Shown here: positions 28,901-43,366 of the stretch, piece by piece | Position numbering within the stretch: position 1 is the stretch's first letter | Layout: each line of letters opens with the position of its first letter | From: Megalonaias nervosa | Taxonomy: Eukaryota > Mollusca > Bivalvia > Unionida > Unionidae | Direction of reading: 5' to 3' | DNA length: 64,000 bases | NCBI GenBank assembly: GCA_016617855.1 | Contig: JAECUM010012872.1 | Span: 1-64,000 of the forward strand | Program-made: the position numbers and the translations under genes | Notes under the pieces: model-generated | What the model saw: the letters and a program-made list of their open reading frames with translations, nothing else | What the model was told of the DNA's origin: nothing | Databases searched by the model: none

Positions 28901-31900
28901 CAAGTTTCCTCAACTAGAAAGATTCAACTTTGGCAGGAACTATGTATATCAACTCTTACTGACATGATACATTTGCAAAATGGTTCATATGCCTAATGCA
29001 TGACAATATCAAATCACAGGCAGGCCACTGAAACTCATTTACTGCTGCTCAAATGCCATTTCTGTATTGAAAATTTAGTCATGACAGACAGACAGATATT
29101 AGATAGACTGATAGATAAATAGACATATAGACTGATAGATACATAAATTAATGGATACATAGATATACACATTGATATGGACAGATGGATAGATAGATAC
29201 TTACTGTTGGTCTACTGTCTGGAAGGGTTTGTAAACACTGCATCAAAAGATATTCCATATCAGGCCAATGTTCCCCACCCTTCATTGTGATTGGAGGGAT
29301 AGGTTGATTCTAAAAACCATAAATGACAAGAGATTATTGTTCTCACCCTTCTTTGATCAGAAGTATAAATTAGACCTAAAAACCATAAGGACAAAAAAAA
29401 ATCATTGTTTCCCAACGTTCATTTTGATAGGAAGTATAGGTTGGCCTTAAAAGCTTTAAGGACAAGACATCATTGTTCCCACCCTTCACTGTGATAGGAA
29501 GTATAAGTTTGCTGTAAAAACTATAAGACAAAAAATATCACTGTTCCCACCATTCATTGTGATACCTTCTATCACAATCAATTGGCCTTAAAAACTTTAA
29601 GGACAAGACATCATTGTTCCCACCCTTCACTGTGATAGGAAGGATACGTTTGCCATAAAAACTAAAAGGACAAGACATCATTGTTCCCACCCTTCACTGT
29701 GATAGGAAGCGTAGATTGACCATAAAAACTAAAAGGACAAGACATCATTGTTCCCACCCTTCACTGTGATAAATTGGCCTTAAAACCATAAACTATACGA
29801 GATAAATTGATACAACAAACTACTCAAAGTCATACTATTTTAGTGTTATGAAATGTTTGCAAAATTTGTAAATGCTACATATTTACAGAATAAAATGCTT
29901 GAAAAATAACAGAGGACTATACACATACTTCCTTCCCAGTAAAGAATACCTCTTTGGTTAACCAATAGTGATGTATTTTACCATATTACCAACTACCATT
30001 AGTGACTTCTTTTACTTGAAATGAAGCCTTCTTACTATATTGTCTTTGATATTTTGTACAACTTTTATTAATTATTTTCTCAGATGTAAAGATTTTTAAA
30101 AAATATGATTGATCATTTATTTATCCAGGTATGTAAAGAGTTTTCATGAGAGTTCATTTCTCAGTTTTGGGTGGTAAAACAAGTTTTAATGATGTAATAC
30201 TTACCTGGATCTATTGCAGTGCTTATCTTTCATGAATGGAAATTACCCTCATTCACACAAGAAAATTCCATCCTCCCACGTGATGGAAAGTTCCAGAAAG
30301 ACCAGAACTAGAAAGAACACAGACCCAGCCTGTCCCCCACTTCACAGACCCATCCTGTCCCCCACTTCACAGACCCAGCCTGTCCCCCACTTCACAGACC
30401 CATCCTGCTTTTTATGGATGCAGACTACTGCTAGGATAACTGAGCATGTTGGGAGGAGGGAATCTGTCACCAGTGACAGGTAAGTATTACATCATTAAAA
30501 TAAGTTTTACTCCCCCCACACACACACACACCACATTTTAATATCAATAATATAAGTTGTTTAATTTGCCAATGCAGTTGGAGGCTGATGGTCTCAAAAA
30601 CTGGTATAAAAAAATGAAATAACTGCTTGAAAACGTACTGTGGATGAGAGGAACCAAGCATGAAAGTGGAGAATCTGAGGAGCTGTTGTGCAAACAAGAC
30701 CTGCTGTGCTGCAACAGTAGGTCCCTCCTGTGAGGCAATGTCATGCAACTGGTCAACAAACAGGTCAAGAAGATCACTGAGCCATGTTCGCTGAAGCCAC
30801 AACATAGTTACTGAAATGAGCTGAGCATTGGAGATCCTGACATTGTGAAGCACTTGCAGAATCACTCTGAATAGTGGAAGGTGCAAGCAAACAGACATTT
30901 CCACTTCACACTAAAGGTGTCCAATTCCCAAATTGTCCGATCTGGGACAAGGGAAACATCAAAGGGGAGCTTGCTGAGTCTTGTCATGAAAAAAGTCCAC
31001 CATAGGTCTCCCCCACAGCCTGAACAGGGACTCTACTATGGACAGATGCAGAGGCCATTCTGTAAGGACTACCTAATCTCTCCTGGACAGCCTGTCTAAC
31101 ATAATATTCTTCTAGCAAGGAAAATGATGAGCCTGGAGGGTAATCACTTCTGAGGTTGCCTAGTTGAGGCTGAAAACCTCCAATTAAAGAGAATGAGCAC
31201 CTGCACCTCCTTGTTACCTGAGGCATGTAGACCATCAAACAACAACTCCTTAATTGGTTGACGCACACCTGTAGGACTAAAAATATTGCTTTCATTTCTA
31301 AATTGTTTATATGCAGTGTTGTTTCTTCCTGCAATCTGAAGAGCTATCCCTTCAGATTCCAAGTGAGTGTCTCACCCTGAATCTGATGCATTTGTGAACA
31401 GATAGAAGTAGGGTTAGGGGTCTGCTTGGAGAATCCAGTTAGAAACTAGTCCTGATCTGCCCACGAACACCAGTGGTAGTGAAACTCAGATCCTAGAGAA
31501 ATCCCAGCTCTCAGAGGATCCCAGTGTGATTTCCATTTCACCAGAAGAAGAAACTGGAGGGAGTGCAACTGTAATATTCCTAGGGGAACAAGATCTGCTG
31601 TGGAGCTCAAGGTCCACAAATAGATGGTAAGCCAGACAATATAGTCTTATCCTGTAGCACCTCCAAAAGTAACAGAATTCTGTCTATTCTGTTCAGAGGA
31701 ACATAAACTAATCCCCTATTGGTGAGGAAATTCATCCCAACAGATACAAAATTCAGATAGAATTAGCCCTGATTTCTCTAGGTTTGGAATGAATCTCAGC
31801 TGGACCAGCAGGAGGACATATCTTGTCTGAGCTAAACCAAGAGGCAATTTGTGAAACATCAAAATGCTGGATGAAAGAGATCCCCAGTGACTTGAGATGG

Positions 31901-34900
31901 GTGGCAATTACTCCCATTACTCTGTCAAAGGCTCTGGAGGCTGATGCTAGGTTGAATGTCAAAGCATGAAATCAGAAAACCTACCAGTCCTGGAAAAACT
32001 GGAAAAATACTTCTTGTGAGCAGGAAAAATTTTACTGTGAAGGTGCACATACTGAAGATCAATGGCGGCTGCCCAGTCATCAGACCTAACTGCATTACTG
32101 ACAGAAGCTATAGTCTCCATCTTGAAGAAACTTGTTTGAGGTATTAAGATCAATAATCAGCCAAAACTTTCCATCAATATTTTGGAAACCAGAAAAATCT
32201 GAGAGTGTATGGCCAGAGACTGGTTATTTAACAACCTAATTGCTGTAGAAGGGTGCGCACCTCTTCCTTCAAATGCACCAGATGTGACCAGTGCAAAAGC
32301 ATGAGGGAAGCTTGCTGAGAATGTATCCAGAACTGAAGCCATTATATTTCCTTTATTATAGAGAGGTCCCTCCCTTTAAAAGAGGGGCAGCTGAGCACAC
32401 TCGGGAATACTTGTAAAAGTTATGCATGGCAAGAGAGAGAGGTTTTTAAACTTCCTGCTTGGGCCATACACATTACCTTGTCTAGCTGCAGATGGGAAAC
32501 AGGGACACTTAAATTTGGGTTACTTCCTGGACTGGGACTGAATTCTTTTAAAAGAATTCACTGAAGGTTTCAAAGGTCAATCAGGATGAACATGCTTCCT
32601 GGCCAATTTCTGACAGGTCAGAAATGGATGTGAGGAACTAGTGCTGTTGGTCCTTCATGTCATGAGATGGCATGGAGGAAATGAGACCTACTGTCTCTGC
32701 CTCCAATGAAATAGCCCTAAGAAGATTCTGTCTACCAGTAAGACTTTAGAAGTGTCTAGGACTACAACCCTATGAAGTTGGGTCAGTGATAGTCTGCTGT
32801 CAGTGCCATGAATATCAGCAATGCACCATGGATATCAACAAGGCTTGCTTTGAGGTTTTGGCAACAACCTCCAACAAGCACTGTAGTGCAGCCAGAGACA
32901 AAGATTCCTCGTTCAGAAGTCTGAAAAAGGCTGCAGAGGCTATGCTGATGAGCAACCTAACTTTAAGTTCCATATAAGTAGGTGATGTGGGTCTATGACT
33001 CACAACATCAGCACTGCTCATAGACCTGTGATGTGGTGGATAGAATGGGGGTGTGATCTTTCTGGCCATGACTTTCTGGGACTTGCTGTCTAATAGGCAA
33101 ATGGAATTTTTTTAAGTGGATGAAAATGAAGTTTTTGTCTTAGAAAGGTAAGCAGCATAATTGCATTGGTAATTTATTACTGATATTAAAATAAAGTGTA
33201 TGAAAAATATGAAAAAATTAGAATATGAAGCTGTGGTTTACTATTTCAATAGTAATTATAACCCTAACTGATGTTAAATTATTTTTCTTAATTATAATAT
33301 ATAATTATTGTTGTTGTTATAGGGTTTAATGCCATTTTTCAGTGCAAGATAGGCTATACATGGCGGCCAGTATAAATGGTGGTGGAAGAACCCAGGAAAA
33401 CCCTGGAAAGAACCACCGACCCACAAGAAGCTACTGGCAAGCTCTCTCACATACCAACATTGGCCGAGCCTGAGACTCGAACCCACACAGATAGAGGTGA
33501 GATGTCAGTGATCCATAACAGTGAGCACTTTAGACCACTCTGCCACTCGGGGCCCCTAATACATAATTATAATTCATAATTATAAGACATAATTATAATA
33601 ATAATTCATAATTATAATACATAATTATAATTCATAATTATAATACATAATTATAATTCATAATTATAATACATTCATTCTCAATTTTATGATCTTTATT
33701 TATGATGAAAAAAATTTTGCAACTGTACAAGAAAACATTTTTCAATATGAACACAAAAGCTAAATATAATATAAAGGCTAAAACCTCAGACCTCCAAAGC
33801 ACAAAACAAAGATTTTACCACAATGTCAGTTGTATGGTCCCGATGCAAGGAAACATACAACAAATGTTTACAATATTGCTCACCTCAGCAATGGCTCTGT
33901 CCATTTCACTTTTGGATTCAAACTCATCAAATGGATGTCGACCTTCTGTTAGCATGACATACATTGTGAGACCATAGGAAAACACATCTGCCTGGACAAA
34001 GATAATAAGGTTTGAATAAGTATTTTTAAATGTGTCACAGTAATCTATTAAATGTCCAGGTCATCTAGCAAAAATGACCAGATATCTTCACATATACAGT
34101 AATGACATTATCCAATTATCCACAATCATCAAACTTCATTAAAAGGGAAGAATGAAGCATATAGACACCATATCTAAAATGAAAACTTTACTTCAATGGA
34201 CCGCTCTCACCTGGAAAGAGTAGTTTTCCTTCCTGCTGACCTGTGGAGCCCTGTAGCCCAGTGTCCCCTCCTGGGCCACCAGCCCCTCCTCAGTGGAAAA
34301 CCTTGAAATTCCATAGTCAGATATCTTGGCATTTACCTAAAATATTCATTTAAAAAAACTTTGATGTAGAAATATCTTGATTTATTTACATATATGTTAT
34401 AGAATGTGCACATCAATCGATTTCATAATTTTAATTGGCATCAAAATCAGTAGTATTACTTATCAATTTAAATATTATGTGTCGTAAGGCAATTGAAAAC
34501 AAAACAAGTGCATTGTTGGCATAACATGCACTCTCTTCGTATTAAAATAAAATAGCATGTTTTAAACATGAATAAGATTCTGATGGCAACTGATGATTAC
34601 AATACTAATTAATTAATAAACGAGCGAGAGTTCTGACAATTAAATGAAAGGAATTTTATATCTCTTAGTTCAGTGCAAAGATTTATTTTATAAAATGCAC
34701 AAGAAATATTAGTTCACAAGTTTGAAGTCTGGTGTCCACTGATGATATTCATTGTGATCAATAAGTTTCACAAATTTAAGCAGGCCCTCGATAGTCTTCT
34801 GATCGAAATTTCCTCTAAGTGATGGTGTCTGCATATGTCTGATGATATCAGATGTCCCCTATGTGATGGTGACTGCAAATGTCTGGTGATATAAGTTCTA

Positions 34901-37900
34901 CCTCCATTAACTATGTTAAAATCCACATCGCATGAAACACACAATGTGAAGCCAGGACCTTTGCATGAAACAATGTAAGGTCAGGACATTTGCAACTTTC
35001 CTACACTGACTTAAAACTCTGATTTCCAAGCACTTTTTAATTTCCTGTAATATTTTATAGGTGATGTTTTCTTAACTTCGGGAGAAAGCTTATGTTTCAG
35101 CATTTTTACCCAAGAAAAACAATAAGAACTTCCTTCAAATATTTGTCTTAAAACATCTTGAGAAATGTAATAACAAATAAACAAGACAAAAAAATCAAAA
35201 TGCTTATGGCAAAATCACTCCTTGATTGGCCTCTCCTTTTTACATCATCTCCCTGAAAAGTTGGCCTATTTTTAATCAAAGACACAAAAGCAATGATTGA
35301 CCACAGTGTATCCCTTTATTATTTATAATACCTCAATAAATATTCTGCCTTCAGCCTTAAACTCTTCAAATTACAACAATAAGAAAATCAATTTACAATT
35401 TACAGTGTATGTACATCAGCCATTGTCTAATTATTTCCAATTGTATTAGTAATCACCCAGCAAGCATCGTTGCAATGATCATTGCAATCGTGGAACATTT
35501 CCGGTTCACAGTAGATGGGTTATGACCAGTTTGCATAATATTTCTAGATAGATCACTGAAAAATACTGATCTTTTTGGTTAAAAAGTCTTTTTTCAAAAA
35601 CAGTAGATTTCAACTATAAAACAGTAGCAGACGGCCTTTCTTACATTTTTCTTTTGTCCTACTGCCAGTAGAATCACTTGTATAATTTTATTATTGATGG
35701 GGGTGCATTATGACATTTAATGCTTTGAAAAAATAAAGATAAATATACCTAACTTCAAAATAAAAAAAGAAACTTTTCAGCTGCAAGCCCAGTGAATTTA
35801 GTTTTTAGCAGGTATTTAAGATTATTTTTACCTACCTCTATGAATTTAATATTGATAAGATCTGTTAGGGAATGAAATGCCCAGAGTTCACAAGTAGCAG
35901 AGGTCCAGTAAACATCTCGAATATCACTAAACACACATAATTATTTTACTTGCATGTGTCAGAGTGACCTACTTTTGTTTCATAATAGTAACCTATGCTT
36001 TTGTAATTATGGTAAATGTACATTTTTCAAGTATTTAACCAGGTGAGGTAGAGAGCTTTGCTGAGCTTCTGTCCCCAGAGTTTTAGGTATACATGTATCC
36101 TACTTTTCTGACTGCCATTGACCATCAGTGTTTTATATCTGTTAAACCTGTACAATCCTTAACACAAACCAGCTGTGCAAAAGTTCCTGCATAAAGAAGT
36201 CATCTGTGATTTGAGACCATTTGTCTTTTTTTTACAAAATTGAATACTACTGTTAAATGGTTTAAAGTTCTAACTTACAGTCTCATTAAGGGTGGTGCTG
36301 AAGATGAGGACATTGTCTGGCTTCATGTCTCTGTACACAATCCTCAAATGATGTAGGTACATCAAACCCTCAGCCACCTACAAATTACATGCTCTATATA
36401 TAGTAACAAAACTTGTCAACATTTTCATGACATTTAACAAAATTTAAAAACAATTTTGGTTTCAGTAGCGCTTTATGCACTTTATTGACCATATCATGCT
36501 GTGGAAATGGGAGCTAAATGGATTTCCCCACCAAGACAGCTGACCTGGGATGGCATGGGTGAGTACTGAACCTGTGATCCTTCGACTACAAGTCTGATGC
36601 TCAAGCTATCATGGGTCCCAACATTCAGCAAACAGCTGTATTAGATCCTTATCATTCATTAGAGTGTTTAAAATAGCATAATACTCCTCTCAGACGATGT
36701 CACTCCTTGTGAGAAATCATTTCACCCCAACCCAATATATTTAATACAGGGAACTGAAGTGAGTTAAAATTAAATTCATAATCCCTTAAAAAAAAAATAT
36801 CAATTTTTTTCAGCTTTTCAACAATTCCTGAAACCACTGTCAACTGTAAGCAATCTATATCCATATGTGTCTCCTGTACATCTTTAAAGAAGGCAGAAGC
36901 AGCAGAAGAAGGATGTACCTGCAAAGCAATTCTGTGTTGCAGCAACTTATTTTTGCATTTCCCTGATTTATGTAATGTGCCAAGGGTACCATAGGGTGCC
37001 AATTCTAAGACAATGATGGGTGGTCGAACACAAACTCCAACAAGTGAAACAACACTAGGATGATTCAGGCATCGTAGAATTGCTGCCTGGAATTTGTTTC
37101 GAAAAAAAAGATCAGATTACAACATTCTTACAACATTAAGCCAGCATCATCTGTTTCACACATTAAAATTTTTAAATAGTTGTGTACATCTAAAAATTTT
37201 CCTTAAACATATTCCAGTTTGAAGTCACTATTTTAATTGATGTTTGAGTTGTACAATATTACTTATTAAATGAACATGCACAGCTATATGGCGAGGATAA
37301 ACATAATCACTGCGTTTTCTAAGAAAAACATCAGAATAATAACTGATTTACTTTATAATTGTGTAAAAGTAAAGGTTTTCAGTAAGTGGTTTGTAAACTT
37401 TATATATGTTTAGAATATAACAAAAACAGGTTGGTGGCACTTCAAAACCAAAGCATTCATCAAAACTCTTCATATTTAAGAAGAAGCGTCTACATCAAGA
37501 ACTACATTTGTGTTTGTAACACACATATTCCCCACTTCCCCACTACAACTAAATAGTGCAAGTCAATTTTTTTACAAACTTTGAAAACTTTATATAATAA
37601 AGGCATGAAATCTGATTGTGTCATCCACAACTTACATGATTACCTAATTTCATTTGTCTGTGTTAAACAGTTTTTATTTAACTGTATAACTGCAGTACAA
37701 ACACATATTTAGTTAAAATGTGGCATGCTGGAAACGTGGAAACCCTTACCTCTTGTCGGAGTAGTTTCAGTGGAGGATCATCAGCTATCTCCTTGAAAAC
37801 TTTTACTGCTACAGCCTGAAACAGAAATGATCATAAGTGGGCCAATGCAAGAGTATTCTCCCTTTTACAAACTATCTCTAAAGTTTTAGCCATGACAGCA

Positions 37901-40900
37901 TCACCAGCAGGTCAGAATGATAATGATGTGCCTTTTGACTAAATATAAATCAGGAACTTTTTACCAGCTTAACAATTTGTACAACTAAATAAAGATGTAT
38001 AAATAAATGAAGTAAAAATATTTTTCATATTGGAGACTATGGTCCAAGATTATATACATTTTGTCAGTCAAACATTTATGTGGTATTTACTAATTTAGGA
38101 GTTTTTCTTAGGCACCTTACATATCATGATTTAATATATGATTATCTCCCTTGCTTCAGAGCTTAATAATACTTTACTGTTTGTACATAAGATATAAGTA
38201 GTGTTACGTGTCTAGGCTCATACAAAAGTAACAAAGAAAAGAATGAAGCCAACAAGCTTTGTAAAATTTAACAAATAATTATTTTCCCTAGAAAAACAGG
38301 ATAAAAATAAGAAAAAGGATTTACAGTTTATGAATCTAATCCAAAAGTAATCCTAGAATTAATAAATATAAGTCCTATCAATAAAAAGTCCTAAGTGAAT
38401 CACAGTTCGAATCCCAATGAAGTTCCAAGATGGAAGGTTATGACGTCTTTTATAACCTGCTTTGTCCTGATGTGTCAACAGTTCTTTGTTGAATCACCAA
38501 GAATAATATTTCAGTTTAGAATTCTGAATAATTTCCAATTAATGTCTTTGTTCAAGGATTCTGATGAGCACTAGTAATTTCCAGGGAAAAAAAAATTACT
38601 TTAAATAAAAAATTCAATTCAAACTAGTCATAACAAACACACCTTTGAGCTCCAATGGTTTCATGCATGACTGGCAAAATCACTATCATAACATGAGGTT
38701 TAAGCCAAACTAAAATACAAAACAGATCCCTGAATGGGTCACATGATCACTTCCTCCAAGCGGCATAGAAACATTACATGCTGATTATCACGTACGCTAT
38801 GTAAGGATTTGATTCCACTGAACGAATCTTACTATAAGATTGAATAACAAAAATTTTTTAAAAAAGTTGTTTGCTACAAAACTCTCTCTGATTTCTGAAT
38901 CAAGGTCACCAAATGATACAATGTTTCTACTACTGCTTGTTTATCATGTCAAAACAGAACTAAACTGAATTTTCTGGAAAAATGTCAAATCCAGTGAATT
39001 AAAGTTATTACAATAACATGTAATGAAATAAAAATAAAATTAAAAAAAATTTAAAACTAATACACAACTAATTAAATTACATATACATAACAGTAGTTAA
39101 ATATATTTATGCCATGATATTATCCAAATCAGGGAAGCTAAATGGTATTATTAATGAAGTAATATATTTCAGCTAAATTTTCTAAATCAATCATTTTTAA
39201 GATAAACATATATTTTCTTCATCAAAAAGTCAAGATGATTTATGGTTTAAGCTGTTAGGTTAATTATAAAACATACAATTAATATTCTCAAACCAGAGAA
39301 TGGCCATACCTTGTCTTTGTATGTACCATTATACACATGTCCAAATCCACCATCACCAAGCTGGTTATCAGTGCTTAAAAAAAAAAAAATAGAATTGCTC
39401 TCAGGGTTTACATAGCTAAATAGTTTACCATTTCTTTTGGTAGGTTTATGTAGTAAATGTATTGTAATAACACAACCCTGTGTAAACTATCTTCAAACAT
39501 TTGTATCCCTTAAATTTGATCTAGTTTACTTTTTTTAACAGTCTGGAAAAATCCCCAACTGATTTCAAAGATAATCACCCAATTATAGTTTCAGCCTACA
39601 TCCTCAGCAGCTTGTACCCACCCCCCACCAATTTTAAAAATGAATAGCATCAAGGTTATAACAAAGGTACAAAACTTATTCATTTCATACATTGATTTAT
39701 AATTTCTAACTCAATTGTCACCAAGTGGTCCCTAACATTGTCATCTCATTGTTTCAAACCAAAATGCAAGTTTTCAATGTTTACAAGGAGCCTGCTCACT
39801 GTCATTTTCTGAATTCTGGTAGAGTCCATTTTCATTGAAGGGGTGGATGCAAATCCTTCACATACATAGAAAATAAATACCATGTCATCTGCATCCAGTG
39901 TATACAATGCCTAATTCTAATATTTCAAATAAGTTATTTTAAAAAAATGGGAAAAATATGCTCTTAGATCTCAAAGTTATGAAAATTAACAAAATTATCT
40001 GGAGTTTATGGAACACTAGAAACTACATCACTTCTGTTGTGTGAACAACACGTACTTGCCTGAATAAATATCGACACCATGTTAGTCCTGAAATTCTGTT
40101 AGGTTTGAAATGCATAGAAGATGGCAATGTTAGGGACTGTTTGATGAAAATCGAATTAGAAATTACACATTAATGATTGAAATGAGTAAGTTTGTATATT
40201 TTATTATATCCTTGAGGCTTTTCATTTTTAAAATCAGTAGGGAAGTACATTAGCTGCAAGGGGTGTAAGCAGAAACTAACATATGGAAAGCTCTAGCTCA
40301 AAATGGAACTCATCTAAGCTCTTTATGATATAAACCTGTTTTATGTTCTATCAAAACCGGAAGAGAAATATAGTCCTTAGTCATGCAACAAGCAGATTGA
40401 GATGCAAAATTAACTCAATAATATTTATTTAGCAGATCTCACACATTACAGAATCTGTTCAGAACCATGATGATATCAGCTTAAATTATTAACAAAGCTT
40501 GAACAAAATCCAATGTAAATTCAATCTTCAGAGGGTAACAAACTCAGCCAATCAAGAACAAGATTACATCATAAATATGCATAGACCTTGCTCATAATCA
40601 AACTCATCAAACATCTTGATGGTATTTATACGTTAATGCACTTGTATGGGAAAAATATGAACAAATTTTTCGGATGGATATACTGCACGACCTTGGGAGT
40701 GCAGTATATCCATTCGACAGAACAAGTTCATATTTTCCCATACAAATGCAGTAACCTTTTTATTGTATCATCATTTTCTTATTCTACCTAAGGCTTAATT
40801 ATATAAATAAAATTACACTACAAGAAACAAAGTAACTGAATTTATGATGTATTCCAAACTAAATACACAAGCGCAGATTCATCAGTACACAACAACATTA

Positions 40901-42364
40901 TTAATGTGCACATAACTCCACCCAGATAAATTTGAACTTAGACGAGTGCTAGACATCACTTTCGAAAGAAAATGGCATTTTGGTCTACTTAAAATTGAAC
41001 TTTTGATTCATATTATGAATGAATGCGCATTGCAACAACTTTTCCATTTAGTCTGGAGTGAATAGATTTTGGTATTTCTGTCGATTCTGCTAAATTTTGT
41101 TGTAATGACTGGATTTATCTGTGTCAGTTCTACATGAAGTACATCAGATTTCATCAGCGAGGGAGCAGCATGTTGACATCTGCAAGTTTGTTTCTGTTCT
41201 GTCATTGAATGTTTGGAATCATAATATATGAAGTCTTTCAATTGTAATTATCAAAAATGCACTATGGAATATAATGTTAATTTCATTTTGAGTGCAGTAA
41301 GGAGGAAATAATTGCACTTGGAATATAGTCGAAATTAGAGTACAATTTCAAAATGTGTAATCAAGCTTTAGAACCCATGACATGGCTCATGTAATTCAGA
41401 CTTGCAGCACTAAAAATATACATTTTGAGGAAATTCAGGATGTAAAACTGTAAGTATATTTTTTGCCATTCTTATTACCAGCTAAAGAAGACAGTTTATG
41501 CCTTGTCACTTGCATGTTATTTGTAGGGACCCAGCAATTTTATGACCTTTTCTGGCATCTATCGCTAGCCTAAATCCAAAACATTGTATCAAGAAAGTTA
41601 ATGCAGAATGTGGCAAAGCAGCTGGTATATGGTAATCCATGAAACATCTGTTTTAGTTCATTCAGAAACAAATTTAATCAACCAAAACATAAAGCGTCTA
41701 CTATATCAGTGTACATGATTTGTTTACAAAGTAGTTCCTAATACACTACCGGGCAAACCTGTCATGCACGTGAGTGCAATTTGAGTGTGTGTGAGTGCAA
41801 TATCGTAAAATATTGTATGATTATGACAATGTAAAAGTTAATGGAGACAAGAAAGAGCATATAATAAAAGACTAATAACTTGATCAAAAAATCTATCCAT
41901 AAATAGAGCTGCTAGCATTGATAAACTCAGCCAATCAAATGCAAGATCACCTCATTAATATTTTGTAATGTCTCTCAATATTGAACTCAACCAAGATCTT
42001 ATGATATGGACCCATATTCCATGTTTGTTTAAAATCAGACCAGAAATGTGACATCCTGAGTGGTGACAAAATCACCTCATCATTATATATGGATCTCATT
42101 CAACATCAAACATGTCTGAGATCATGATGATACAAGACTATATTTTGGGACTGATTAGAACCAGATCAGAAATATGGCAAACCCTAACCCAAACCCTAAT
42201 CCATTGATCTGGGTAATTATCAAACTCATCTGAGATACTAATGATATAAGCCAATATTCCAAGTTTAATCACATCAGAAATATGGCTTCCAGTGTAGTAA
42301 TAATTTCAGCCAATCAGCTGCAAGATTACATCATTAGCATGTATAGATCTTACTCTGCATGTGT

Positions 42365-42411
<47 letters not shown>

Positions 42412-43325
42412 AATTGGATTTTTAATGTATCTCTAACAATCTGAGTCATATTGCTATGATGTTTGCAGTGTGACAGTTTATAATGATGTCTAGCACTGGG
42501 GCATGATGCTGAAGACATGTAGCATTATGTCCCACCCAGTCACGTTATTCTGACACCAGGCCAACCAGTCCTAATACTAACCTCTTAATGCTGAGAGCCA
42601 AGCAAGGCAGCTGCTAGTACCATTTTTATAGCTGCCAGCACCATTTTTATAAGTCTTTGGTATGACTCAGCCAAGGTTCAAACCCATGAACTCCAACATC
42701 TGAGGCAGACGCTCTTATCACTTAGGCCACCAAAGCAGTCCGTAGATCTTACTAATTTGCAAACTTGATTGCATTGATAATTATATAAACCCATATTCCA
42801 AGTTTGGTCAAATTTTCTTTAGTGAATGAGGGTAATTTCCATTTCTATTGTGGTAACCAATTCAGCGAGTCTGATGAAACCAGACCAAAACTACGGCTTC
42901 TATAGTGGCAACAAATTCAGCAAATCAGATGAAACTAGACCAAAAATATGGCCTCTATAACGGTAACTAATTCAGCCAACCAGATGAAACCAGACCAAAA
43001 ATATGGCCTCAATAATGGTAACTAATTCAGCCAACCAGATGAAACCAGACCAAAAATATGGCCTCTATAATAGTAACTAATTCAGCCAACCAGATGAAAC
43101 CAGACCAAAAATATGGCCTCTATAGTGGTAACTAATACAACCAACCAGATGAAACCAGACTAAAAACATGGCCTCTATAACAAATTCAGCCAGTCAGATG
43201 AAGATCATAAGAGTAATGTTTGGATCTCACTCATCATCAAGTTCATATGAGATCTTATCATCAATGCTTATCAAAACTCAGATCATAAATATGGCTTCTG
43301 GAGTGGTAACAGTAAATTGCTGACA

Positions 43326-43366
<41 letters not shown>

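Larger units (their letters stand above)
30540..33110 (-). mobile_element. DIRS-like (tyrosine recombinase class) retrotransposon remnant
   Basis: Read on the minus strand from right to left it holds a gag-like stretch (33069-32815), reverse transcriptase pieces (32342-31716) and an RNase H region (31362-30984). A following segment (30904-30540) resembles the region before the recombinase. RT pieces read [20 protein letters not shown] and [20 protein letters not shown]; the RNase H piece reads [16 protein letters not shown]. No recombinase catalytic residues or split repeats were found, so the 3' end seems lost. Frameshifts and stops separate all pieces. It lies in the LRRK intron between 33884 and 29309. 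Confidence 0.82.

Noticed and set aside
31956..32147. Plus-strand frames over the DIRS-like region (also 30881 and 32786)
   Set aside because: Shadows of the minus-strand reverse transcriptase and gag-like frames.
33480..33556. tRNA-Leu-like gene on the minus strand
   Set aside because: It is the head of a SINE with target duplications, shared with 62684-62930.
42306..42518. 70-codon minus frame with a His-Thr run
   Set aside because: Translation of the (AC)n SINE tail.
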